64,000 nucleotides of DNA from Chloroflexota bacterium (GCA_022616275.1 JAKEFB010000246.1:1-64000), one strand, 5' to 3'. Counted from the stretch's first letter, positions 32,552 through 41,305 are shown. A program made the numbers and translations. The notes: generated by a model from the letters alone, not told the origin.

Positions 32552-33624
32552 ACCGCTGCACCTTCCCAGGTAAAGCGCCGGACATTGATTAGCCCCTTTT
32601 CCACCAACTCGCGCCGTAGAGACTCTTCCGTCGCGATTTGCCGGATGGCGGCGGCCAGGCCGGCCACGTCTAGAGGGTCCACCAGCAAGGCCGCCTCGCC
32701 GGCCACTTCCGGCAGGGAGCTGGTATTGGCGCAAAGAACGGGCGTGCCACACGCCTGGCCCTCCAGCACTGGAAAGCCGAAACCCTCGTAAAGGGAGGGA
32801 TAAAGCAAAGCCACTGCGCCGCTGAGCAGGGCCGCCTTATCCTCGTCGGCTACAAAGCCGGGCAGGTGAACGCGGCCGGCCACGGCCGGCGGCAGGGCGG
32901 CCACGGCGTCCAGGATTGGCTGGGACAGCCAGCCCGGCTTGCCGGCCAGGACGAACTGGTGAGTCACACCGCTGGCGGCGTAGGCCGCTACCAGCCGGAC
33001 CAGGTTTTTGCGTGGTTGCAGCGTACCGATGGTAAGCAAATAAGGTGGAACCACACCATACTTTTGCTGGACGGCCGCCAGCCGGGCCGGTTCTTGCACC
33101 GGCCGCAGCGCTGGATCAATGCCTGGGTAGACCACTTCAATTTTGGTAGGGTCCAGGGCGTAAAAACGGATCAGGTCGGCTCTAGTGGCCTGGGAGTCAG
33201 CGATTACCCGCCGGGCGCGACGGCCGTTATGGCGGGTGCTCCACTGCAAGTAAGCCACCTGCCGGCGGGTATGGGCTTCAGGGAAATAATGGTAGCCCAG
33301 GTCGTGGACGGTGGCCACGCTGGGGCGGTGGTAGGTGAAAGGAATAACGTGGGCCGGCGTGAAAAAAACGTCCGGCGGCCGGCGGTGTAATTCCCGGGCC
33401 AGCCGTAGATGGGTCCACAATCGGGGGAAAGGGATGGCAATCTCCTCCACGTGGCTGGCCGGAGGAAAGAGCCTGCCTGCCGGTGGCCGGTTAAAGTACA
33501 GGCGTAGACGATGGCCCCGGCCGGCCGCCATGGGGATAAGGGTCTGGATTAACTGCCAGGCGTACACCTCGGTGCCAGTCCGCTGGCTGGCCACCGCCCG
33601 GCTGGCGTCAATGCCGATGATCAT
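32503..33624 (-). CDS. GT4-family glycosyltransferase
   Basis: A 373-residue GT-B transferase similar in layout to the one at 28679. N-terminus MIIGIDASRAVASQRTGTEVYAWQL. Donor domain YLLTIGTLQPRKNLVRLVAAYAASG, FVLAGKPGWLS, PSLYEGFGFPVLEGQACGTPVL and TSSLPEVAGEAALLVDP. Start at ATG 33624, with GGTGGAG 8 bp upstream. Likely a mannosyl- or rhamnosyltransferase of the local glycan pathway. Confidence 0.9.
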   Translation of the reverse strand: MIIGIDASRAVASQRTGTEVYAWQLIQTLIPMAAGRGHRLRLYFNRPPAGRLFPPASHVEEIAIPFPRLWTHLRLARELHRRPPDVFFTPAHVIPFTYHRPSVATVHDLGYHYFPEAHTRRQVAYLQWSTRHNGRRARRVIADSQATRADLIRFYALDPTKIEVVYPGIDPALRPVQEPARLAAVQQKYGVVPPYLLTIGTLQPRKNLVRLVAAYAASGVTHQFVLAGKPGWLSQPILDAVAALPPAVAGRVHLPGFVADEDKAALLSGAVALLYPSLYEGFGFPVLEGQACGTPVLCANTSSLPEVAGEAALLVDPLDVAGLAAAIRQIATEESLRRELVEKGLINVRRFTWEGAAVQTLKVLEAAAGWSKR

Positions 33625-33661
33625 GGCCAGCTCCACCGCTCAGGAGACGAAAAGCAATAAT

Positions 33662-33731
33662 CTCCCAATTGAGAGAGATTAGAGATTGACAACCAGGGTT
33701 GCTCGCAATCTCCAATCTCTAATCTCCACCC
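33662..33731. repeat. Heptamer array (AATCTCC/AATCTCT words)
   Basis: GAGAGATTAGAGATTG on the left faces CAATCTCCAATCTCTAATCT on the right around GGGTTGCTCG. Same word set as at 30906 and 54613. Lies between the GT4 gene and the SH3 gene. Confidence 0.8.
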
Positions 33732-33735
33732 CCCC

Positions 33736-34314
33736 TTACCGGCAATCGCCAATCGTGAGGAACTCTTCCACCACCCAGCCCTCTTCGCGAGCCACTGTGC
33801 GCACCTGGCGCCAGGTATAGCCGTTGGCCGTCACCGGCTCTGCTTCCAGGAGAGTGAGAATGGAGCCATCGGGTAAAATAGCGATTTCAGTTCCACCTGG
33901 CGCATCTCGCAACGTCAGACCGCTGCCGGCCGTGCCGTCCACCACCGCCCGGCAGATAATTGGCGTAGGAGTTGCCGTAGGGATGTTGGGGTCGGCCGTA
34001 GAGGTGGGTGTGCCCGTGGGGGGGAACGTCTCTAACACACTTTCCGGCGTGGCGGTGGTGGCCACACCTGTTTCTGTCTCCCCGGGCTCGGCCGTTCCTG
34101 GCTCAACGATTTGCTGCCGCTGGTAGATGAGCAGGCCAACCGCGCCTAGCAATAAAGCCGTGCTGATGAGCAGGGTAAAGCTGGCCCGGCGCAGCATGGC
34201 CTCTCGCTCCAGCGTATAAAAGCGCGCGCCGCCGCGCCGCACACCCCGGTAAGCGGCCAGGATGCCGGCGAAGCCAATGATGACCATAATTATTGGTAGC
34301 GTTAAACCATTCAT
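33736..34314 (-). CDS. Membrane protein with TP linker and SH3b-like domain
   Basis: A 192-residue protein with two N-terminal helices (~5-22 and ~44-64), a Thr/Pro/Glu-rich linker (~70-118), and a C-terminal bacterial SH3 domain (~120-190: GLTLRDAPGGTEIAILPDGSILTLL, YTWRQVRTVAREEGWVVEEFL). SH3b domains commonly bind peptidoglycan or peptides, here on the outer face. The start ATG overlaps the tsaC stop region by 4 bp (ATGA), so it is coupled to tsaC. Confidence 0.82.
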   Translation of the reverse strand: MNGLTLPIIMVIIGFAGILAAYRGVRRGGARFYTLEREAMLRRASFTLLISTALLLGAVGLLIYQRQQIVEPGTAEPGETETGVATTATPESVLETFPPTGTPTSTADPNIPTATPTPIICRAVVDGTAGSGLTLRDAPGGTEIAILPDGSILTLLEAEPVTANGYTWRQVRTVAREEGWVVEEFLTIGDCR

Positions 34315-34952
34315 GATGTCCCTATTACCAGGGGCAGGTTTTTAGCAGCAATTGGCCCTTCGCGCAAAAGCTGCGGCGGATGGCAAGTGCAGTCAAGAAT
34401 GGTGGACGCCTGGCCGTAATGAACTAGGCCACCATCCAGGACGACAGCTACCAACCCCCGGAGGGCGACCAGAGCCTCGTGGGCGTCGCAGGCCGGCGCC
34501 TCGCCAGCGCGGTTGGCGCTGCTGGTGGCCACAGCCCCGCCGGCCGCCCGGATGAAGCGGCGGGCCACCGCGTTGTCCGGTATGCGTACGGCAATGCCCT
34601 CGTTAGGCGACAGCGCCGCCGGCAGGTCGGCCCGCCGGGGCATGATGAGCGTCAGCGGGCCGGGCCAGAAGCGGGCCATGAGCGGCCGGGCCACGGCCGG
34701 CACCGCCTTGACCATTTTCTCCAGGTCAGCCACGTCGGCCAGCAGAACGGGAATACCCTTTTCCAGCGGCCGTTCCTTGGCCTGATAAAGGCGGTCTATA
34801 GCCTCGCCGTTAAAGGGATCGGCCCCCACGCCATAGAGCGTGTCGGTAGGGAAAGCCACCAGTTGCCCTCGTTTGAGCTGGCGAGCGGCTTCTTCAATGG
34901 CGCCCGGCTGGCGAGCGTCTAAAATTCTTGTGTCCACAAACTCTTTTGTCAC
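34311..34952 (-). CDS. tsaC: L-threonylcarbamoyladenylate synthase (Sua5/YrdC)
   Basis: A 213-residue YrdC-fold protein making threonylcarbamoyl-AMP for the t6A37 tRNA modification. Signatures: ARQLKRGQLVAFPTDTLYGVGADPFN, IYQAKERP-like RLYQAKERPLEKGIPVLL, WPGPLTLIMPRR, IAVRIPDNAVARRFIRAAGGAVATSSANRAGEAP. No C-terminal Sua5 domain, so the short TsaC form. Sits 6 bp after prmC on the same strand. Confidence 0.93.
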   Translation of the reverse strand: MTKEFVDTRILDARQPGAIEEAARQLKRGQLVAFPTDTLYGVGADPFNGEAIDRLYQAKERPLEKGIPVLLADVADLEKMVKAVPAVARPLMARFWPGPLTLIMPRRADLPAALSPNEGIAVRIPDNAVARRFIRAAGGAVATSSANRAGEAPACDAHEALVALRGLVAVVLDGGLVHYGQASTILDCTCHPPQLLREGPIAAKNLPLVIGTS

Positions 34953-34958
34953 TGCCTG

Positions 34959-35798
34959 TTAGACCGTTTCAATCCCGACGATACGGTCGTGGCCGGCGTA
35001 GTCTGGTGTAATAGTTACCCGGGCGGAAGGGAAGTGGGATTGGGCCAGTTGGTCCATGGCCGGCCCCTGCTGCCAGCCAATTTCCAGGAAAATAGCCCCA
35101 CCACCGGCCAACCTTGATTGAGCCTGGCCCAGAAGCTGCCGGATCACATCCAGGCCATCTGGACCGCCTCTCAGGGCAACGTCCGGTTCGTACCATTTTA
35201 CTCCATCGTCAAGCTCCGTCCACTCGTGGTCGGTCACATAAGGTAGGTTGGCAACGATCAGGTCCGGCCGGCCGGCCACTGGCTCCAGCAGCTCGCCATG
35301 ATGGAAGAGAATCCGGCCGGCCACACCGTGAGTCTGCGCGTTGCGGCGGGCCATCTTCAGGGCGCTGGGAGAGATGTCGGTAGCTTCTATCCGGGCGGCC
35401 GGTAACTGCCGGGCCAGACTGATGGCAATGCAGCCACTACCTGTTCCCACATCTACGATATAAACGGCGGCCCGCTGCCTGGCCCAGCCCAGGGCTGCTT
35501 CTAAAAGCAGTTCCGTTTCTGGCCGGGGGATCAACACGGCCGGGCTAACGGCAAACGCCAGGCCATAAAAAGGAGCCTGGCCTACCAGGTAAGGAATAGG
35601 CTTTCGGCGGGCTGCCCGATCCACGAGGGTACGGTAATCCTGCTCCTGGGCAGCGGTCAGCGGATCATCGCCGTGGGCTACCAGGTAGGCGTGTTCAACC
35701 TGCAGCACGTGCTCTAACAGCAGGCGGGCGTCCAGGGCTGGACTGGGGGAAGCAGTCAGTTGTTGCCGGCCAAAAGCCAGGGCTTCCTGAATGGTCAT
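34959..35798 (-). CDS. prmC: Release factor N5-glutamine methyltransferase
   Basis: A 279-residue PrmC/HemK that methylates the GGQ glutamine of RF1/RF2. N-terminal helical domain (~1-75) followed by a SAM domain: PYLVGQAPFYGLAF, VLIPRPETELLLEAAL, VDVGTGSGCIAISLARQLP (motif I), and VANLPYVTDHEW where the common NPPY is NLPY, a frequent PrmC variant. Start at ATG 35798 with GAGG upstream. The longer frame would run into a palindromic repeat. Forms an operon with tsaC, a common pairing. Confidence 0.94.
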   Translation of the reverse strand: MTIQEALAFGRQQLTASPSPALDARLLLEHVLQVEHAYLVAHGDDPLTAAQEQDYRTLVDRAARRKPIPYLVGQAPFYGLAFAVSPAVLIPRPETELLLEAALGWARQRAAVYIVDVGTGSGCIAISLARQLPAARIEATDISPSALKMARRNAQTHGVAGRILFHHGELLEPVAGRPDLIVANLPYVTDHEWTELDDGVKWYEPDVALRGGPDGLDVIRQLLGQAQSRLAGGGAIFLEIGWQQGPAMDQLAQSHFPSARVTITPDYAGHDRIVGIETV

Positions 35799-35809
35799 CG
35801 TCCTCAGAG

Positions 35810-35870
35810 AAGTGCCTGGCACTTAATGACTTTGAGTGATACTCGGTCAGTCGTAAAGTGCCTGGCACTT
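35810..35870. repeat. Two AAGTGCCTGGCACTT dyads
   Basis: Identical 15-bp perfect dyads (AAGTGCC-T-GGCACTT) at 35810-35824 and 35856-35870, spaced 31 bp apart, between prmC and cysC. The design (7-bp arm, single centre base, AAGTG...CACTT ends) is the same as the AAGTGACNGTCACTT dyads at 6197 and 7684. Confidence 0.8.
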
Positions 35871-35886
35871 GCGCTAGGCATGCGCC

Positions 35887-36441
35887 TTATAACTTTGCCG
35901 GGGGAATTAGCCCCATGTCTTCCAGAGTGCCCAGAATGTGGCCGGCGCTTTCCAGGGGTGTTTGCAGGTCTGTCCGCACGTGAATGTCCGGCCTGGCCGG
36001 CGGTTCAAAGGGGTCGGAAATGCCCGTGAAGTTGGGAATTTCGCCGGCTATGGCTTTCTGGTACAGCCCTTTGACGTCGCGCTCCATAACTGTTTCCAAC
36101 GGCGCGTCCACAAAGACCTCGATAAAGTTGGTCGTTTGCGCCCGCACCCGGTCGCGTATGGACTGGTAAGGGGAGATAAAGGAGCAAATGCAGACCACGC
36201 CGTTACGCGATAGCAGCTTGGCGACGAAAGTGACCCGCTCAATGTTTTTCTCGCGGTCTTCTTTACTGAAACCCAGGTCGCGGGTCAGGCTCTCACGCAC
36301 TGTATCGCCGTCCAGACGCTCTACCTTGAGCCCGCGCTGGCGTATTTCTTCCTCCAGGATCAAAGCGATAGTTGTCTTGCCGGCTCCGGAAAGGCCAGTC
36401 ATCCACAGAACAAATCCAGGATACGAATGATTGGTTGACAT
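35887..36441 (-). CDS. cysC: Adenylylsulfate kinase
   Basis: A 184-residue APS kinase, phosphorylating adenosine 5'-phosphosulfate to PAPS. Signatures: GFVLWMTGLSGAGKTTIA (P-loop), VERLDGDTVRESLTRDLGFSKEDREKNIERV, FISPYQSIRDRVR, and ETVMERDVKGLYQKAIAGEIPNFTGISDPFEPP. Start at ATG 36441, one base after the upstream stop (TAATATG). Third gene of sat - phosphodiesterase-like - cysC; no PAPS reductase is nearby. Confidence 0.95.
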   Translation of the reverse strand: MSTNHSYPGFVLWMTGLSGAGKTTIALILEEEIRQRGLKVERLDGDTVRESLTRDLGFSKEDREKNIERVTFVAKLLSRNGVVCICSFISPYQSIRDRVRAQTTNFIEVFVDAPLETVMERDVKGLYQKAIAGEIPNFTGISDPFEPPARPDIHVRTDLQTPLESAGHILGTLEDMGLIPPAKL

Positions 36442-36442
36442 A

Positions 36443-37876
36443 TTAATGTTCGATAATTTTTCCCTGCATACCAGGTTGCCCTGGCAGGCCAAAGAGATTC
36501 AGGACAGTCGGTGTAAAGTCCATTAATTGTGTATCGGGCAGCCGCTTGCCACCCAGGCTGTAATCAGGTGTGGTATAGATGTAAATCCCATTTTCCGCGT
36601 GGTTGGCATCGTCGGGGCCGGTGTCGTTTTCAAAAGTGTAAACGTCGTGATGGCCCAGGCTGCCAACCGAGCGCCAGCCCAGGTTGTCGAAATAGACAAT
36701 CAGGTCAGGAGCGACGCCGCGCACCTCTTGATAGATTTCTTGTGGTTTGAAAACGACGTTATGAAGCGGGGTGCCGTCAGGCGCGGGGATATTCCTGATT
36801 TCCTCGGCCAGACTGTCCCGGAAAGATTCATACTCACCAGGTGGAATGATCCCGGCCGGTTCGCGGCCGGCGACGTTGAGGAAAACACGGCCGTAATAGC
36901 CACCGTCTCCCCAGGCGGCCGATTTAGACCACTCTACCTCCACTTTTTCAAAAGAGGAGAGGCGGCCTTCCGGCGGTTCCTCCAGCAAGGTCAGGTGGCC
37001 CTGGCGTCGCAGCCACTCGTTGATGCAGATGCCGCCGTCCATCCGTTTGACGCCGTGGTCGGAGACGACAATGATGTGCGTGTCGGCCGGCAGGCGCTCC
37101 AGTAACGTGCCGATTTCCTGGTCCAGGTAAACGTAATACTCCTTGATGGCGTTTAGGAACGGCGTGTTAGGGTCGTGTTTGTGGTGAGTAGGGTCGTGAT
37201 GGGCCCACATCCCGTGATGAATACGGTCCACCCCCATTTCCACGAACATGAAAAAGTCCCATGGCTTTTCTTCGAGTAGATAACGCAGCACCTTGAAGCG
37301 CTTGCGGGTCATGTCATAGATCTGCTTGAGCAGGAAAGCCTTGTCTTCTGTACGAAACTGGGGCACGTCCACGTCGTACACTTCCGGGGCTAGAAGCCTC
37401 TCAATCTCCGGCCGGAGCGTCACCGGGTGCGTCCACTGGATATTGGGATTGGTCGTGCTGGGGGTGAGGAAACTGGAGATCAGATAGCCGTTGACCGGTT
37501 TGACCGGGTAGGTTTGCGGCACCCCGGCGACAATACACTGCTTGCCTGCCTCGCCGAGAATGTCCCACACCCGCTTTTCCTTCACCGACAGGCTGGTAGC
37601 AATGTAGCGATTATCGTAGGTATAGTCGCTCCGGTTGCGGAAGCCATAGAAGCCCAGGACGCCGGGGTCCTTGCTGCTGGTCATGCTCGCCCACGCCGGC
37701 ACGGTGATGGCCGGTGTGGAGCTATACATTTCACTGTAAGCGCCGCCGTCCAGCAAACGCTTCAGGTTCGGCAACTCGTTGCGCCAGGCCTGAAAGATCA
37801 ATTCCGGCGGGGCGCAGTCCAGACCAATGACGAAAACTTTAGGTTCCTTCTTGCGGCCGAAAAGTTTTTTAAGCAT
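36443..37876 (-). CDS. Alkaline-phosphatase-superfamily phosphodiesterase/nucleotide pyrophosphatase
   Basis: A 477-residue enzyme of the type I phosphodiesterase/AP superfamily. Metal-site features: VFVIGLDCAPPELI (first Asp), nucleophile Thr in STPAITVPAWASMTS, MGVDRIHHGMW, IVVSDHGVKRMDGGI (Asp-His), and HHDVY. No signal peptide, so it is cytoplasmic. Encoded between sat and cysC with no more than 14 bp between genes, so it probably acts on a sulfonucleotide or on a glycan precursor; this is inference. Related genes are often found in Chloroflexota polysaccharide clusters. Confidence 0.88.
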   Translation of the reverse strand: MLKKLFGRKKEPKVFVIGLDCAPPELIFQAWRNELPNLKRLLDGGAYSEMYSSTPAITVPAWASMTSSKDPGVLGFYGFRNRSDYTYDNRYIATSLSVKEKRVWDILGEAGKQCIVAGVPQTYPVKPVNGYLISSFLTPSTTNPNIQWTHPVTLRPEIERLLAPEVYDVDVPQFRTEDKAFLLKQIYDMTRKRFKVLRYLLEEKPWDFFMFVEMGVDRIHHGMWAHHDPTHHKHDPNTPFLNAIKEYYVYLDQEIGTLLERLPADTHIIVVSDHGVKRMDGGICINEWLRRQGHLTLLEEPPEGRLSSFEKVEVEWSKSAAWGDGGYYGRVFLNVAGREPAGIIPPGEYESFRDSLAEEIRNIPAPDGTPLHNVVFKPQEIYQEVRGVAPDLIVYFDNLGWRSVGSLGHHDVYTFENDTGPDDANHAENGIYIYTTPDYSLGGKRLPDTQLMDFTPTVLNLFGLPGQPGMQGKIIEH

Positions 37877-37890
37877 TGAATTTCCTGGGG

Positions 37891-39111
37891 TCAGCCCTCG
37901 TCTTCCGGTGGCTGTTGTTTCCTGGCCCGCATTCCATCAATCAGCACCTTAGACACTTCCGGCCGGGTAAACTCTTCGGGCAGCATTTCGCCCCGTTCCA
38001 ACATTTGCCGCACCTGGGAGCCGCTCAGGAAGACCCAATTCTCCTGGTCGTGCGGGCAGGTTTTGGCGCTGACGACCATGCCGCACTTCTTGCAGTAAAA
38101 GGTGTAATCGAACGGTAGAATTTCAATGCCGATTTCTTCCTTCTTGAAGTTGTTAAAAATCCGCTGGGCGTCGTAAGTGCCGTAATACTTCCCCACGCCG
38201 GCGTGGTCCCGGCCGACGATGAAGTGAGTGCAACCATAATTTTTGCGAATGATGGCGTGGAAGATAGCTTCCCGGGGACCGGCGTAGCGCATGGCCGCCG
38301 GGAAAACCCCCAGCAGCACGCTATCGGCCGGGTAATAATCGCGCAGAATAGCCTGGTAACTGGCAATGCGCACGTCGGCCGGGATGTCGTCGGCCTTGGT
38401 TTCGCCAACCAGCGGGTGCAGAAAGAGGCCGTCCACAATTTCCAGCGCCGCTTTCTGAATGTACTCGTGGGCCCGGTGGATAGGGTTCCGGGTCTGGAAA
38501 CCAACCACGCGCCGCCAACCCCGCCGGGCAAACATGCGCCGCGCCTGGGCCGGCGTGTGGCGCAGTTCGGGAAACTCGATGTTGGCCGCGGCCGGCAGCT
38601 CTACCACCCAAATTTCACCGCCCAACAGCACGTCGCCCTGGCGATAAAGGCGGGCCACGCCGGGGTGGACCTCTTCGGTGGTCCCGTAAACCAGTTGCGC
38701 TTCCCGCGCTTTATCGTAGGTGTACTTCTCGGCCACTTCCATCACGGCCAGGACGTTGCCCTTCTCACACAGCGCAATTTCCTGGCCGGAGGCGATGGCT
38801 TCGGCCGTTTCCATGCTGACCGCCAGGCTGACCGGGATAGACCAGACCAGGCCGTTGCTCAGCCGCATCTCGCCCACTACCCGGTTGTAGTCGGCCTCAC
38901 CCATAAAGCCGGTCAGGGGACTCATCGCCCCCACGGCAATCAGCTCCAGGTCAGACAGGTTCATGGCGTTCAATTCCAGCTTGAACAGCTTTTGCCCCCG
39001 CTCCTGGACCGCCTGGCGCAGCTCGCCCCGCAACATCCGGTTGATCAAGATGCCTCCGTGGGGTGGAGCCGTGTCCAGAGGCACGTTAGCGTTTACGTCG
39101 TTGAGAGTCAT
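37891..39111 (-). CDS. sat: Sulfate adenylyltransferase (ATP sulfurylase)
   Basis: A 406-residue single-polypeptide ATP sulfurylase making APS from ATP and sulfate. Signatures: VGFQTRNPIHRAHEYIQKAALE (QxRNPxHRAH), LLGVFPAAMRYAGPREAIFHAIIRKNYGCTHFIVGRDHAGVGKYYG, and a C-terminal CKKCGMVVSAKTCPH zinc-like cluster followed by SGSQVRQML. Start at ATG 39111. First gene of the sulfate-activation cluster. Whether it feeds cysteine synthesis or glycan sulfation is not decided here. Confidence 0.95.
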   Translation of the reverse strand: MTLNDVNANVPLDTAPPHGGILINRMLRGELRQAVQERGQKLFKLELNAMNLSDLELIAVGAMSPLTGFMGEADYNRVVGEMRLSNGLVWSIPVSLAVSMETAEAIASGQEIALCEKGNVLAVMEVAEKYTYDKAREAQLVYGTTEEVHPGVARLYRQGDVLLGGEIWVVELPAAANIEFPELRHTPAQARRMFARRGWRRVVGFQTRNPIHRAHEYIQKAALEIVDGLFLHPLVGETKADDIPADVRIASYQAILRDYYPADSVLLGVFPAAMRYAGPREAIFHAIIRKNYGCTHFIVGRDHAGVGKYYGTYDAQRIFNNFKKEEIGIEILPFDYTFYCKKCGMVVSAKTCPHDQENWVFLSGSQVRQMLERGEMLPEEFTRPEVSKVLIDGMRARKQQPPEDEG

Positions 39112-39166
39112 ATGGTAAGTTCCTTCTTCGTTATACAGCATAGAGGTCTGCTGTCTGGTTTCAATG

Positions 39167-39763
39167 TCAGGGTAATTGTGTAATGACCTGGCCCATGTCC
39201 AGAACCTGGCCAGCTTCTACCGTGACGAATATTTCTGTTCCATCGGGGTTTCTAACCGGAAACTCGGTGACAGCCAGGTTCACAATAAGGACATAGGTCC
39301 CAGGTGGGACGTCGCGAAAAATGAAGATTCCAGTAGGGAAGGTCTGGGCTCGTAGAGAGTTTTCATTGTAACGGATAAGCGTTGGGGTTCCTTCCGTGTT
39401 TGGCACCAATTCACCCAAAATTAGCTCATGCGGGTCTAGAGGCACGAAGCCCTCGCTGGTCAGTTCACGAATTAAGACGCCACCGATGACGGCCGTTTGG
39501 GCATTGGCCGGAGGGAGATCCACATCAGGGCTGGGAGGGGTAGAAGATATTTCTCCCAGGGGGCTTGTCTCTGTCCCAGGCGGATAAACGGCGGCAGCGT
39601 CGGAGGTCTGAGGCGGATAAACAGCCTCCTGGGGAGGATAATCATCTGGTGTGCTGTCGCCGGGCGTTGGCGTGTTGTTATTGTTCCGTTGGCAGGCGCT
39701 GAGCGCTAGTAAAAGAGCCAGAAGCAGGCTCGCGTGTAACATCACCGGGTAACGATTTTTCAT
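39167..39763 (-). CDS. Lipoprotein with carboxypeptidase-regulatory-like domain
   Basis: A 198-residue lipoprotein: signal peptide with lipobox LLALSAC (Cys at ~24), a Pro/Tyr-rich segment (~30-80, repeated VYPPxT), then a beta-domain (~88-195: AVIGGVLIRELTSEGFVPLDPHELILGELV, GIFIFRDVPPGTYVLIVNL) of the prealbumin/CNA-B-like type that often recurs on surface proteins. Function unknown. Upstream of sat on the same strand. Confidence 0.85.
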   Translation of the reverse strand: MKNRYPVMLHASLLLALLLALSACQRNNNNTPTPGDSTPDDYPPQEAVYPPQTSDAAAVYPPGTETSPLGEISSTPPSPDVDLPPANAQTAVIGGVLIRELTSEGFVPLDPHELILGELVPNTEGTPTLIRYNENSLRAQTFPTGIFIFRDVPPGTYVLIVNLAVTEFPVRNPDGTEIFVTVEAGQVLDMGQVITQLP

Positions 39764-39889
39764 GATGGTACTTTTCCTTTCCGTTCCAATTCAAGCCCGA
39801 AGCGAGAGCCAGGGGAAGAATTGACCGTAAATACTCTTACTTTAACTTAAGGCTCTAACTCAAAACAAACGCGGGATTATACAGGCAAC

Positions 39890-39923
39890 AAAAAATAAGA
39901 GCCACCGTCAGGTGGCTCTTATT
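39890..39923 (-). terminator. Strong Rho-independent terminator
   Basis: Perfect 13-bp stem AATAAGAGCCACC/GGTGGCTCTTATT with loop GTCA. Read on the minus strand it ends in TTTTTT. It lies 30 bp after the stop of the repeat-module protein gene at 39953. Confidence 0.92.
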
Positions 39924-39952
39924 CGATACAAATTAAGAGGAACTTAACAAAA

Positions 39953-41305
39953 TTAGTTGTTAAAAGCCTCGTAGGTGAAGAGCAGGTCGCCGGCGCCACT
40001 GCCGAGTTCGTTGACCACGCCGATAATCGGGACACCGGACGTGTTGGCCGTGCAGACGCCTGAACCGACAAAGCCGTTGGCCAGGAAATTGAGTTGCAAG
40101 TGGTTAAAAGCCGCGCCAGGAGCAAGCGTGCCGCTGGTCACAGTGCCGGTTGTGCCACCGTCGTTGCTGGTGAAGTCGCAGGTAACCGTGGTGCTCGAGC
40201 CGCCAACGTTCTGGACGTTGAAACCGGTGAAGAAGCCGGAGTTACGGTCCATAATCAGGGGCATGACCACCGTGTCGGAGGCCAGGGCGTCATCAAAGGC
40301 GTTGTAGGAGCTACCTTTGTTGGTGCCGAGGTTCAACTGGTTGACGATACCCACTAGGTCTTGGCCGCCACTGTTAGCGCTCACCGTAGCTGCACCAATG
40401 AATTGAGCGCCAAAGGCACAATTGTTGGTGCCGGGGTTCGGATCGCCACCCAGCGAGAAGGCATACAGGGCAAAGGTGCGAGACTGGCCGGCCGGGACGG
40501 TCTTAGTCTCGGTGCAATCAGTACCTACAACCGCGTCGTAGGAGAGGGTGACGCTGGTGCTGCTGCCGCCCGTGTTCTGGACCTGAATACCAGTGATGAA
40601 GCCACTGTTGTTGGCGTTTACCAGCGGGATCACAGGGTTGGTTGTGCCACCGGTGAAACCGTTGTAGGCGAAAAGAGTGGTGGTGCCAACTTCCATGACA
40701 GTGGCCACAATTGAGCCACCGCTGCTGGCCGTCACCGAGGCCGCGCCAATATAGGGAGAGGGCAGGCAACCGAAGGTACCCTGGTCAAAAGTGGCCGCCG
40801 CGCCCGGCTGGATGGTCGCCGACTGGTCGCAGGTCGGCTGGCCGGCATATTCCACAGTCACGGTCGTGGCGCTGGCGCCGGCGTTCTGGACGTTAAACCA
40901 GGTGCTGAAGCCACTGTTGGCCTTCATGACCAGGGGCAGGGAAACAGCATTGGCTCCGGCCGAGAAGCCGCCGTAGCTGGCGCCGTAGGACACGCCGTTG
41001 GCCAGGATATTGGTGATGGCCGCGACCGGCTGATCGGAAGAAATGACCACCGAGCCGTTGAAGCCCGCGCCGGCGTGAATGGGGAAGTAGGTGTTAGACG
41101 AACCTGCGTCAACCGTATCGGTCACCGTCGTGTTCACCGACCCATCCTGATCATAGTAGGTGATGTTGATAGTCGCGTCGTTGGTGTCAGACAGGTTCTG
41201 GACCTGGAAGCCGGCGTTGTAGCTCAGGCCACCCTGGGCCCCGGCCGCCGGCACCAGCAACAACAGCGCCGCAGCCAGGACAAGAAGAACAACAACTTTT
41301 TTCAT
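39953..41305 (-). CDS. Abundant-looking secreted protein with tandem VQNxGGSSTTVT modules
   Basis: A 450-residue exported protein with signal peptide (~1-23, LVPAAGAQG). The mature part is four Ig-like modules of ~100 residues, each built around NSGFxTGxxVQNxGxSxTTVT and ending near IxxVxNE/GxxL. Cys pairs occur in the middle modules (C..QSATIQPG...C, C.ETKTVPAG...C), suggesting disulfides. No anchor or enzymatic motif. Perfect RBS (TAGGAGG), a canonical promoter at 41369-41397 and a strong terminator point to high expression, so an S-layer, sheath or matrix protein is plausible; that role is inference. Confidence 0.82.
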   Translation of the reverse strand: MKKVVVLLVLAAALLLLVPAAGAQGGLSYNAGFQVQNLSDTNDATINITYYDQDGSVNTTVTDTVDAGSSNTYFPIHAGAGFNGSVVISSDQPVAAITNILANGVSYGASYGGFSAGANAVSLPLVMKANSGFSTWFNVQNAGASATTVTVEYAGQPTCDQSATIQPGAAATFDQGTFGCLPSPYIGAASVTASSGGSIVATVMEVGTTTLFAYNGFTGGTTNPVIPLVNANNSGFITGIQVQNTGGSSTSVTLSYDAVVGTDCTETKTVPAGQSRTFALYAFSLGGDPNPGTNNCAFGAQFIGAATVSANSGGQDLVGIVNQLNLGTNKGSSYNAFDDALASDTVVMPLIMDRNSGFFTGFNVQNVGGSSTTVTCDFTSNDGGTTGTVTSGTLAPGAAFNHLQLNFLANGFVGSGVCTANTSGVPIIGVVNELGSGAGDLLFTYEAFNN

